DNA from: Psychrobacter sp. BI730
Lineage (GTDB): Bacteria > Pseudomonadota > Gammaproteobacteria > Pseudomonadales > Moraxellaceae
Direction of reading: 5' to 3'
Length of the DNA stretch: 64,000 nt
Assembly: GCF_013414195.1 (NCBI RefSeq)
Contig: NZ_JAATTV010000006.1
Span: forward strand, 146,648-210,647
A program made the position numbers and the translations under genes. Shown one piece after another: positions 27,782-36,492 of the stretch (the first letter of the stretch is position 1; each line of letters starts with the position of its first letter). The notes under the pieces are model-generated. The model saw only the letters and a list, made by a program, of their open reading frames with translations. It was not told the DNA's origin and searched no databases.

Positions 27782-30700
27782 TTAGTCTTTCCATGCCGTC
27801 TGTACAGGTTCAAAGCCCAAAATCTTATCAGCAAGCAATCGTGTCAAGCGGCTACTACCGCTGCCAAGACCATTTAATCTAACTTCTGCCATAATAGCTT
27901 GTGTTGGCTCGTCTTTTACGTTTAGGTCATTGTAATAGCGGCGACCATAAACAGCAAAGCCGAAACAGCAGTCTTCATAATCAACGCCAATGAGTGAATC
28001 AAGCATTCTGTCGCTGTTCAGGTCATATTGACCTTGAGCCAATATTCGCCAGCTGTTATTGATAGGGAAAACAGCGGAAGCTGTAAACGCGGATAGTGGC
28101 AACTGCTCGGTATTGTCATCACGCTGACGTTTGACATAGCCCACATTAAATAAACTATTATTTGATGGTTGATAACGTAGTTCAGTCGTAATGTAGTTCA
28201 AATCATAATTACTGGTTAGGGCACCGCTAACATCAACCCAAAAATTATTATAAGGCTGAGTGCTGGTATCCCATACCATACCTGAAGAAGACGAGGTAAA
28301 AACAGGCTGATCGTCATCAAGTGTTACACGTCCATCATCTAGATAGAACTGTTCTGCAATGCTACCATCAAAACGTGTCACACCCGTTGCATCGATGTAA
28401 CGATAATTGACACCAGGCGTAATAGAATGCAAATCCTGCAAACGATCATGACCTAAGAACCAACTGTCCGAAAACAGCTGCTCATAGTTAATAGAGGCAA
28501 TACGCGTATTAAAGTTAGGAATGTCGTTTTGGTTCTTATACGGTGAATACGTATATTTTACGCGTGGACTAAGTAAACGATAGCCGCCCATCGTATCGTC
28601 AAACGCACCAAATGGTGAGCCCGCTTGATAGAAGTGTAGACCTGCATCGATACTAGCTTGCGGAACAAATACAGATTGACTGCCATCTTCTTCACTAAGC
28701 TGATTATCTTCTAAGCTATCTTCATCATATGACGTATATAGATGCTGCAAGCTCAGCTTAGGTTTGATATAACCCCAAGAGGTTTCCATCGGATAGGCAG
28801 CACTCAGTTTATTATAAATACGTGCGCCACTTTTTTCGTTTTCAGAACCATCATCGATAGATTTTTTGAAGTATGCAGAATCATGAATACCAGTGATATC
28901 GAAGCGCTCAGCCCAAGGCAGGCGATAATTTAATTTGAGCTGTGGCAAGCGTGAATACGGCTTGTCTTTGTCTTCTAACGCTTCACCGCTATCAGTGAAA
29001 GCATCTAAAGTCTGGAAGGTTTCGACCTTTAGTTCACCATCGACATAATCATTGTAATAATTGACGCGGGCACGACGTGGCAAGTTTATGGTGCTGTCTG
29101 ACAAGCCCAACGTATCAAAATCATTAAGGTAATCGGCATCTGATACATAGTTGTATTCAGCGTCAGCGCTTAATCGTGGAACGCTTTTCGACGACCAAGT
29201 GTGGTCATAAAACAAGCTGGTACGATCTTCGTCGTCATACTCTTTATCGTTTGGTAAGTATGAACCGTTTAAAATACCTTCCCCATAATTCTCAGTCAGA
29301 TAACGGAACTCACCTGATAGCATCGGGTTACGGTCAGTATAAATATGCGTGTTAAGAGTGGCATCATAGTTAGGTGCTAAGTTGAAATAATAAGGAATAT
29401 CAACTTCAAGACCGCTTTCACTACTGACACTGGCACTTGGTAATAAAAATCCACTACTACGGCGACTGTCTATCGGGAAGTTAAAGTAGGGAAGATAAAA
29501 TACGGGTATATCAGCCACACGGAAAGTAGTGTTATACGCTTCGCCGCGTCCTGTATCGGTATTTAGATCGATACTTTTGGCTTCAAACTGCCATTTACGA
29601 TTGGTAGGTGGACAGGTACTAAACATAACCTGATCCAGCTCGTATTCACTCTCGTTAGGTTTGTTTAAGCGTTTGGCATAGCCGTGCGCTTGTAGACCGA
29701 CACTGGCAAACGCCACATCATTGGCCGTTGATTGACCAGTCTCAGTATTGTAATTCAAGCTGTCTGCAACGCCAATTAGGCCGCCTTGTGCCGCTCTATC
29801 ATTAAAGCTGGCTTGGCCGTTATTCGTAGCTGCATTGTTTGTAGAGACGTTGCTTGTACGCTGTCCAGTCGCATTATCTGTAAACATGACTTTGCCTTGA
29901 GCAGCTGCAACGCCATTGCTCAAGTCAATCATGACTTTTTCTGCTTCGATATGCTGAGTGCCTTGGTCAATTTTTACATTGCCTGAGAGCTCAGCGTAAT
30001 TCACGTTATTGTAATAACCGTAATCAGACTCGGTAAATAAAGGGGCTTGATTGTTCGGAACGCTAGCCACATTTGGTGCTGGTTGTCCGTTTGCCGTACC
30101 AGCTTCGTTTACAGCGCGTTGATAATTAGGGTTACTCTGCGGATATACCCATTGACCTTCACAGCGCTGGGCACTGTCCACGGCATTTGGCAACAGACGC
30201 AAATCTCTACCGACCTTTGGAATCGTCTGTGCAGCAGGCATCGCATTATTATGAGTATTGTTCGCTTCAGTATTGATAGCCTCATTGTTTAATGTTGACG
30301 CATCGGTATCTGGCGTTAGCTCATAAAACTCTGCTAAGCGCATTAGACTGGCTTGAATACTCTTATCATTAAGATCTAGCTTGCCATTGTCAGTTGTTAT
30401 CGCTTTAGGAACAAAGGCACTGCTATCTGGTGTATCAATGCTTGCTTGGTTGTTAGTTTCTGTATTTAAATTAGCAGTATTAGAAACTTCGTTGCTAAAA
30501 GCTTCAGAGTCAGCAGCCTCATTAATATCTGTGATATCTAGGTCATTGTTCTCAGAGAATCTGCTATCTAACGCAGTATCATTTAATAAAGTAGCGTTGT
30601 TCGTATTAGCAGAATTAGCATCGTCTGGATAGCTATCATTTAGAATATCTGCTTCTTGATAGCCCTCATTACTTTGAGTACGACTAATACTATTGGCGTC

Positions 30701-30871
30701 AGTCGCCACACTATTAGACGCATAGCTGCCTGTACTGTCCGTAGTGAGTGGTTCAGTTTTTTGCGTATTGGCATCACCAATGGCAGCACTGACAGTTAGG
30801 CTAGATAAACCTAAGGCACCAAATAAGATCAAGCGGATGCTTTGGTAAAGCGGAGAATATAACAAGGGCAC
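27782..30871 (-). CDS. lptD: LPS-assembly protein LptD
   Basis: The 1029-residue outer-membrane LPS translocon. A signal peptide (about 1-30) is followed by 170-190 residues of Asn/Asp/Ser/Thr-rich low-complexity sequence. The conserved N-terminus (RCEGQW, Cys about 237), the LptA-like jellyroll (LSGNVKIDQGTQHIEAEKV) and the 26-stranded barrel come next. Four cysteines stand in the expected pattern: about 237, about 420 (FSTCPP) and an adjacent pair near 966 (EDCCFGFAVYGRRY). These match the two long-range disulfides of E. coli LptD. The start is a GTG with agg upstream. E. coli LptD has 784 residues; the difference is mostly the N-terminal insertion. Confidence 0.95.
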   Translation of the reverse strand: MPLLYSPLYQSIRLILFGALGLSSLTVSAAIGDANTQKTEPLTTDSTGSYASNSVATDANSISRTQSNEGYQEADILNDSYPDDANSANTNNATLLNDTALDSRFSENNDLDITDINEAADSEAFSNEVSNTANLNTETNNQASIDTPDSSAFVPKAITTDNGKLDLNDKSIQASLMRLAEFYELTPDTDASTLNNEAINTEANNTHNNAMPAAQTIPKVGRDLRLLPNAVDSAQRCEGQWVYPQSNPNYQRAVNEAGTANGQPAPNVASVPNNQAPLFTESDYGYYNNVNYAELSGNVKIDQGTQHIEAEKVMIDLSNGVAAAQGKVMFTDNATGQRTSNVSTNNAATNNGQASFNDRAAQGGLIGVADSLNYNTETGQSTANDVAFASVGLQAHGYAKRLNKPNESEYELDQVMFSTCPPTNRKWQFEAKSIDLNTDTGRGEAYNTTFRVADIPVFYLPYFNFPIDSRRSSGFLLPSASVSSESGLEVDIPYYFNLAPNYDATLNTHIYTDRNPMLSGEFRYLTENYGEGILNGSYLPNDKEYDDEDRTSLFYDHTWSSKSVPRLSADAEYNYVSDADYLNDFDTLGLSDSTINLPRRARVNYYNDYVDGELKVETFQTLDAFTDSGEALEDKDKPYSRLPQLKLNYRLPWAERFDITGIHDSAYFKKSIDDGSENEKSGARIYNKLSAAYPMETSWGYIKPKLSLQHLYTSYDEDSLEDNQLSEEDGSQSVFVPQASIDAGLHFYQAGSPFGAFDDTMGGYRLLSPRVKYTYSPYKNQNDIPNFNTRIASINYEQLFSDSWFLGHDRLQDLHSITPGVNYRYIDATGVTRFDGSIAEQFYLDDGRVTLDDDQPVFTSSSSGMVWDTSTQPYNNFWVDVSGALTSNYDLNYITTELRYQPSNNSLFNVGYVKRQRDDNTEQLPLSAFTASAVFPINNSWRILAQGQYDLNSDRMLDSLIGVDYEDCCFGFAVYGRRYYNDLNVKDEPTQAIMAEVRLNGLGSGSSRLTRLLADKILGFEPVQTAWKD

Positions 30872-31237
30872 ACCTATGATTGCAGAGCTTATTGGATTGC
30901 ATGACTGAGTTTAGTAGCGGTATCACCGAACGACATAAAGCAGTGAACGAGCGACTAAAATATGACTAATGTATTCTCAAAAATTTGGATGTTTTACATA
31001 TAATGACGACTAATCATAGTCAAAAAAAACCAAATCAGCTACACTATTTACCAAAATTTATAATATAGCCATGCTGATTTTTAAGTAGCGATAGCGATTC
31101 TATCCGACATCAAGTATTGAATGATATAGCAATACGTTTGTGGCAGCTTGTATAGCACCGCCGCATATCGCTATTTTAGCAAGTATTTGTCAGACTTATC
31201 ACTACTTTAATTATTTATGACTTATATTTAACCAGCG
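30872..31237. other. 366-bp divergent promoter region, lptD / amgK
   Basis: AT-rich spacer between divergent genes. No terminator and no ORF was seen, and no clear -35/-10 pair or regulator site could be fixed by eye. Both promoters must lie here. Confidence 0.55.
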
Positions 31238-32350
31238 ATGCCTAATATGACTGACAAAATGACTTTAGAGACTGATATGATCGATGAAAATAACAACCGC
31301 CAACAGCAATTAGAACAATGGTTACAGCAAGTATTTTTAGATCAAACATTTAGTCTAGATAGCTTACCTGGTGACGCTAGTGCCCGCCGATATCATCGTA
31401 TCGAACTATCAGAGACAGACAAAAGCGCCAACAAGCATTATATCGTCATGGACTCTGCTGACGAGCAAGATGCGATGCTGCAGTTTATCAATGTCGCTAA
31501 GCTGATGGCACCTGCTGTCAACGTGCCGACTCTGACTGCACAAAATGTAGAAAAAGGATTTTTGGTATTACAAGATTTTGGCACAGTAGAATTTGCCCAT
31601 TTGCTTATCGATGCAACCGCAGACCAAATCAATGACTACTATCAGCTAGCAATGCAGACATTAGTCGCGCTCCAAACGGTACCAGTAGAAACGGCAAAGT
31701 CGCAACACCAGCTGCCAGATTATGACACAGCACTATTAGACCGCGAGATGGATTTATTTAGCGAATGGTTTATGCCTTATATTGGTGTCGCGCTAAATGA
31801 GCAGGTTTGGGGAAACCTAAAAACAGCGTTAATGAATGAGATTTTGCGACAGCCACAAGTGGTGGTCCATCGTGATTATCACAGCCGCAACCTTATGCAA
31901 GATCAAGCAGATCAATCAAAGTTGGGCGTGATTGATTTTCAAGATGCCGTCATTGGTTCGTATGCTTATGATTTAGTGTCGTTAGTCCGCGATGCTTATG
32001 TTGAGTGGTCAGAGAGCCAAATATCTGCATGGATTAATGATTTTTGGCAGCTACAAAAACAAAAAGCACTAACCACTGCTGACAGCGCGGTGCAGTTTGA
32101 AAACGATGTAAATGTCATAGGCGTACAACGTCACCTAAAGGTATTAGGGATTTTTATTCGTTTGTCCGAGCGCGATGGCAAAGACCGCTATTTGGCGGAT
32201 ATTCCTAAAGTCATGCGTGATTTGATTATTGAATTAAACTGTCTTGCCGAACATGGCAATGATGAACTAAAGCAATCAGTTATATCGTTTAATCAATGGC
32301 TACAAGAGGCAGTGCTACCTGCTTATAAAGAGAAGTTTGCTTCAGCGTAG
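31238..32350 (+). CDS. amgK: N-acetylmuramate/N-acetylglucosamine kinase AmgK (cell-wall recycling)
   Basis: A 370-residue phosphotransferase of the APH fold. It has the N-lobe loop LPGDASARRYHRI, the catalytic loop VVVHRDYHSRNLM and the metal site GVIDFQDAVIGSYAYDLVSL. In Pseudomonas, AmgK phosphorylates anomeric MurNAc or GlcNAc at C1, and the product is used by MurU. The murU gene follows 46 bases downstream and the lptD-surA pair is divergent, exactly the Pseudomonas arrangement, which makes this assignment firmer than the fold alone. The start at 31238 gives an unstructured 20-residue N-terminus; in-frame ATGs at 31247 and 31259 are alternatives. Confidence 0.9.
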   Translation: MPNMTDKMTLETDMIDENNNRQQQLEQWLQQVFLDQTFSLDSLPGDASARRYHRIELSETDKSANKHYIVMDSADEQDAMLQFINVAKLMAPAVNVPTLTAQNVEKGFLVLQDFGTVEFAHLLIDATADQINDYYQLAMQTLVALQTVPVETAKSQHQLPDYDTALLDREMDLFSEWFMPYIGVALNEQVWGNLKTALMNEILRQPQVVVHRDYHSRNLMQDQADQSKLGVIDFQDAVIGSYAYDLVSLVRDAYVEWSESQISAWINDFWQLQKQKALTTADSAVQFENDVNVIGVQRHLKVLGIFIRLSERDGKDRYLADIPKVMRDLIIELNCLAEHGNDELKQSVISFNQWLQEAVLPAYKEKFASA

Positions 32351-32396
32351 ATGACGCTCAGCTAAATTAATTTAAATAATAAAGATAGGAGCGCAG

Positions 32397-33134
32397 ATGT
32401 CTACCTCTACGATTACACAAGCCATGATTTTGGCAGCGGGCAAGGGCACACGCCTACGTCCATTAACGCTTGAGACGCCCAAGCCTTTGGTTGAAGTCGC
32501 AGGTCAACCGCTTATTGTATGGCATATTAAAGCACTAAAAGCAGCAGGCATTACCGATATCACGGTCAATGCATCATGGTTGGCAGATAAACTAATGGAC
32601 GCCTTAGGTGACGGTTCACAGTATGGCGTAAAACTGCATTGGTCAATAGAAGACGATGAACCACTTGAGACCGCAGGCGGCATTTTTCAAGCATTACAAT
32701 CAGGTAAGCTAAAGGATGAGCCGTTCATTCTGGTCAATTCTGATGTCTGGACTACCTATGACTTCTCTCAATTAACAGACTATACATTGGGAGCGGATCA
32801 GCGCGCGCACTTGTTATTGATTGATAATCCAGAGCACAATAATGGTGGTGATTTCGCCATCAATAACGGTCTTGCTAGTGAGCAGCCGGTGGGCGATGCA
32901 GATAAGTATACCTTCGCTGGTATTAGCGTAATGTCACCAAAATTGGTAGAGGGGCTGGTATCAGGACAGCCTGCTGCATTGGCACCACTACTAAAGCAAG
33001 CAATGATAAAGTTTCAGATTACTGCTGAAGTGACGACAGATAATTGGATAGACGTGGGGACACCTGAGCGTCTAACACAGGTTAATGAGTTTATCGAACA
33101 GAATGATATCGAGCATGCAGGTAAACCAAACTGA
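32397..33134 (+). CDS. murU: N-acetylmuramate alpha-1-phosphate uridylyltransferase MurU
   Basis: A 245-residue sugar-nucleotide transferase. The N-terminal signature AMILAAGKGTRLRPLTLETP binds UTP, followed by PKPLVEVAGQPLI and VNSDVWTTYD with the metal Asp; the C-terminus has NWIDVGTPERLTQV. With AmgK it converts recycled MurNAc directly to UDP-MurNAc. This bypasses de novo synthesis and, in Pseudomonas, is linked to intrinsic fosfomycin tolerance. Generic glucose-1-phosphate thymidylyltransferase-like annotation is possible, but the neighbour gene decides for MurU. Confidence 0.9.
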   Translation: MSTSTITQAMILAAGKGTRLRPLTLETPKPLVEVAGQPLIVWHIKALKAAGITDITVNASWLADKLMDALGDGSQYGVKLHWSIEDDEPLETAGGIFQALQSGKLKDEPFILVNSDVWTTYDFSQLTDYTLGADQRAHLLLIDNPEHNNGGDFAINNGLASEQPVGDADKYTFAGISVMSPKLVEGLVSGQPAALAPLLKQAMIKFQITAEVTTDNWIDVGTPERLTQVNEFIEQNDIEHAGKPN

Positions 33135-33150
33135 TAAATTTAAGATAAAT

Positions 33151-33187
33151 AAAAAGCAGCGTTGATTATTCAACGCTGCTTTTTTTA
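33151..33187. terminator. Intrinsic terminator after murU
   Basis: Perfect stem aaaaagcagcgttg/caacgctgcttttt, loop of 6, T-run on both strands; it also closes the opposing cyd operon. Confidence 0.88.
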
Positions 33188-33316
33188 TGCATATAGAGTT
33201 ATTTTTTACGACATGTCTAAAAGGTATATTGGCAAGATAGAAATGCAAATTTAACATCTAGCAAGCTATTCATTAGCTAACTAACTAGCACTCAATCGTA
33301 TGATTAGGCGATTACG

Positions 33317-33433
33317 CTAAACACCCATGGCTAGTTTAATTAGCTGAGCAATGGTAAACACCACTAAAAACCCTGCCAAATATAGACCCACGAACCATGC
33401 CCATTGCGATTGTTTTTTACTGAACTTTTTCAT
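33317..33433 (-). CDS. Small DUF2474-like membrane protein of cytochrome bd oxidase
   Basis: A 38-residue ORF too short for usual ORF cut-offs. It starts at an ATG with an excellent ribosome site (aggagatct) and reads MKKFSKKQSQWAWFVGLYLAG followed by a hydrophobic helix and LIKLAMGV. The basic N-terminus, the W.WFVGLYLAG motif and a single membrane helix fit DUF2474/CioZ-like or CydX-like subunits encoded after cydAB. It lies 95 bases after cydB on the same strand. It probably stabilises or matures the oxidase. Family assignment is from the motif; the gene itself is well supported. Confidence 0.8.
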   Translation of the reverse strand: MKKFSKKQSQWAWFVGLYLAGFLVVFTIAQLIKLAMGV

Positions 33434-33528
33434 AGAGATCTCCTGATTAGCGTTTGAAGTGTGACTACCATCTATAAACGATGATAGCCATCCTTTTTAG
33501 CTGATCCGTTGCCCGCCGCGATTAGCGA

Positions 33529-34545
33529 CTAATACATCGGATTGTGATCAGATTTACCTTTGAAGGTGTAGTAAGCAAATGCCGTATAGCTCAAGATAAT
33601 CGGCAACATGATACAGGCGCCAATCAGCATGAATGATAACGAAGTATCGGCAGCAGCAGCTTCATAAATCGTCATTTGATACGGTACGATATAAGGGAAT
33701 AGGGCGAAACAAACCCCAATGTAACCCATTAAAAATAGAGCCACCGTTAGTAAAAATGGACGATACTCACGCTCAGTTTTTAAGTCTTTACGCATGATAA
33801 AGAATAAAAGCATGACAATGATAGGCATAGGAGCAAGGTATAATAAATCTGGGAAACTAAACCATCCCTCTAACGCGTCAATGTCTGAGAAATACATAAA
33901 TGCTGTGACCACAACCATCGCCACTAGTAATGCAGTAAGCATCCATTTAGAAACTTGGCGCGCCCATACTTGTAATGTGTGCTCTGTTTTTATGATAAGC
34001 CACGTTGAACCAAGTAAGGCATAGCCGATAATCATGGCAAATCCGCACACAATCGAGAAGGGCGTGAGCCAATCAAATGGGCCACCAGTATATAGACGAT
34101 TACTGGCTTCTAAACCTTGCACTAACGCCCCAAGCATAATGCCTTGAGAGAAAGTGGCAACGACTGAACCGACAAAGAAAAAGGTATCCCATACATGTCG
34201 ACGTGAAGAGGATTTAAAGCGAAACTCAAACGCCACACCGCGCATGATAAGACCGAACAGCATGGCAGTCACCGGTAAATACAGACCTGTCATAATGATG
34301 CCATAAGCAACAGGGAATGCTGCGAATAAACCACCACCACCTAGCACTAGCCACGTCTCATTACCGTCCCAAAATGGCGCGATAGAGTTCATCATGCGGC
34401 TACGGTTTTTATCTGAGCCTGCAAAAGGGAACAAAATACCGCAGCCCAAATCAAAGCCATCAAGCAGTACATAGACAAAGACAGACAAAGCAATCAAACC
34501 GCCCCAAATAAGAGGTAAATCTAATACATCACCGAAGTTAAACAT
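33529..34545 (-). CDS. cydB: Cytochrome bd-type quinol oxidase subunit II
   Basis: A 338-residue membrane subunit with about eight hydrophobic helices. The N-terminal signature YVLLDGFDLGCGILFPF and NGNETWLVLGGGGLFAAFP (here DGNETW) are typical of CydB/CioB. Its start overlaps the cydA stop by one base (TAATG), so translation is coupled. Together with subunit I it forms the high-affinity terminal quinol oxidase used at low oxygen or under cyanide and nitric-oxide stress. Confidence 0.95.
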   Translation of the reverse strand: MFNFGDVLDLPLIWGGLIALSVFVYVLLDGFDLGCGILFPFAGSDKNRSRMMNSIAPFWDGNETWLVLGGGGLFAAFPVAYGIIMTGLYLPVTAMLFGLIMRGVAFEFRFKSSSRRHVWDTFFFVGSVVATFSQGIMLGALVQGLEASNRLYTGGPFDWLTPFSIVCGFAMIIGYALLGSTWLIIKTEHTLQVWARQVSKWMLTALLVAMVVVTAFMYFSDIDALEGWFSFPDLLYLAPMPIIVMLLFFIMRKDLKTEREYRPFLLTVALFLMGYIGVCFALFPYIVPYQMTIYEAAAADTSLSFMLIGACIMLPIILSYTAFAYYTFKGKSDHNPMY

Positions 34546-36041
34546 TAGCGTAATCCTCCATCATCGACATCATTTGCAGGCTCATCTAAGCCTTCTTCAG
34601 TACCTTTGGCAGGATTACTATCACCACTTAATGCGCGGCCTTGGCTCTCAGTCACTGAGTGCTCGTAGAAGTTATCTTCTGCAGGGTCTGTATAAGGTTT
34701 CGGCCCTTGAGCAATCAAGCGCAAGATATAAAAACTGCCTGCACCAAAGACAAATATGTACAGCACGATAAAGCCAATCAATGTTGTCGCTACTTGCTGT
34801 GCTGCAAGCGGTGACATACTTTCAGCAGTACGAATCACCCCATAAACCGTCCAGGGCTGACGTCCTGTTTCGGTTACGAACCAACCTGATAATAAGGCGA
34901 TAAAACCAAGCGGAGTCATCATCATCCAAGCACGGTGGAACCATACACTGTCAGTATTGAACTGCTGTTTTTTGAAGTATTTGTATAGACTGAATAGGCC
35001 GACCAGTACCATAAGCATGCCAATACCAACCATGATACGAAACGCCCAAAACACGATAATGACGGGTGGTTGATCTTCAGGCGCCCAGTTTTTAAGCCCC
35101 TTAACTTCACCATCTAACGAATGGGTTAAGATTAAACCAGTCACATAAGGAATTTTTACTTCGTACTTATTGGTCTGATTTTCTTGGTCAGGAATCGCAA
35201 AGAGACGTAGTGCGGCACCGCGCTCATCTTCCCAGAGCCCTTCCATCGCAGCTACTTTAGCAGGTTGATGCTCAAGGGTATTTAGACCATGCTCATCACC
35301 AATCAATACCTGCGCAGGCGCAACGAAGATGGCCATAATCATTGCCATACCTAGCATGACACGACCATGCTGACGGTGCTCGGCGTGTTTTTTGGACTGG
35401 ATATAGTAGGCACCGATACCGCCAATGACAAAGGCAGTGGTTAAGAACGCCGCCGTCACCATATGTGCGAAACGGTAAGGGAATGAGGGATTGAATATAA
35501 TCTCAAGCCAGTTGGTCGGATAAAGTAGGCCGTCTGCACCCACCATAAAACCTTGAGGGGTTTGCATAAAACTGTTAGCCGACAAAATCCAAGTAGCTGA
35601 TATCAGTGTACCAATGGCAACAATGGCAGTGGCGGTAAAATGCATGCGTTTGCTGACGCGGCCCCACCCAAATAGCATAATACCTAAGAAGGACGCCTCT
35701 AAGAAGAACGCTGTCAATACCTCATAGGCGAGTAATGGGCCTAGAACGTTACCAGCTTTATCAGAGAATACAGCCCAGTTAGTACCGAACTGGTAGGACA
35801 TTACCACGCCTGATACCACGCCTAAACCAAAGACGACAGCAAATATTTTGACCCAATGCTTGTAGACTTCAGCATAGATAGGTTCACCAGTTCTCAACCA
35901 GCGGAATTCAAGCACCGCAAGCCAGCTGGCAAGTCCGATAGAAAAGGCAGGAAAGACGATATGGAACGAGATAACAAAAGCGAATTGGATACGCGCAAGC
36001 ATCAGCGCATCGAGCTGGTCAATCATAAATGTAGCGAACAT
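34545..36041 (-). CDS. cydA: Cytochrome bd-type quinol oxidase subunit I
   Basis: A 498-residue subunit that carries hemes b558, b595 and d. The N-terminal helix RIQFAFVISFHIVFPAFSIG contains the heme-ligand His (residue 27). PQGFMVGADGLLYPTNW and GWFVTETGRQPWTVYG are typical, and the Q-loop between them is short, which places it in the cyanide-insensitive CioA-like group rather than the long-Q-loop E. coli CydA. The C-terminal 40 residues are acidic and hydrophilic. Confidence 0.95.
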   Translation of the reverse strand: MFATFMIDQLDALMLARIQFAFVISFHIVFPAFSIGLASWLAVLEFRWLRTGEPIYAEVYKHWVKIFAVVFGLGVVSGVVMSYQFGTNWAVFSDKAGNVLGPLLAYEVLTAFFLEASFLGIMLFGWGRVSKRMHFTATAIVAIGTLISATWILSANSFMQTPQGFMVGADGLLYPTNWLEIIFNPSFPYRFAHMVTAAFLTTAFVIGGIGAYYIQSKKHAEHRQHGRVMLGMAMIMAIFVAPAQVLIGDEHGLNTLEHQPAKVAAMEGLWEDERGAALRLFAIPDQENQTNKYEVKIPYVTGLILTHSLDGEVKGLKNWAPEDQPPVIIVFWAFRIMVGIGMLMVLVGLFSLYKYFKKQQFNTDSVWFHRAWMMMTPLGFIALLSGWFVTETGRQPWTVYGVIRTAESMSPLAAQQVATTLIGFIVLYIFVFGAGSFYILRLIAQGPKPYTDPAEDNFYEHSVTESQGRALSGDSNPAKGTEEGLDEPANDVDDGGLR

Positions 36042-36492
36042 AAACGGTTACTCTCATCTGTTAGCTGAATAGCGCTGACTTCCATACAACGCTCAAGTAA
36101 CTGTCCGTAACTATCCATCGATCAAAGTGGCAAGCATTACGGGCAATAGCTCAGTGACGTGGACTTAGCTCCATTAGACATAAATTGTGGCTAAGTTTGC
36201 GACTCACTGTTTAGCTGAATTGAATAATTTATGTCCTTATAAATTTACATATTACTGTCATGTGCTATAGATATATTATGCGCTCACCTAGATATACACG
36301 CAAGCAACCCAGTCTGTCTGTTGCAGACCTAAGAGTCATCAAAATAACATAATTCAAACATTGAAAAATAAAATTAATATTATTAAAAACAAAGCAGTAT
36401 GCGTGAACATACTGCTTATTTGAAACCTATAACTAATATTTGAAGGTTACGATTTATACGTCAAAAACCTTGTGAAATAACAAAAATCTACA
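36042..36492. other. 451-bp upstream region of cydA
   Basis: It contains the cydA promoter region and, at 36386-36417, the terminator of the next minus-strand gene. I looked for an FNR/ANR box (TTGAT-N4-ATCAA) and found no convincing match. No ORF. Confidence 0.55.
36386..36417 (-). terminator. Intrinsic terminator after the serine-hydrolase gene
   Basis: Perfect stem aagcagtatg/catactgctt with a 6-base loop; on the minus strand it is followed by ttgttttta. Confidence 0.8.

Noticed and set aside
36042..36385. Possible FNR/ANR box upstream of cydA
   Set aside because: No TTGAT-N4-ATCAA match found; a half-site alone is too weak.
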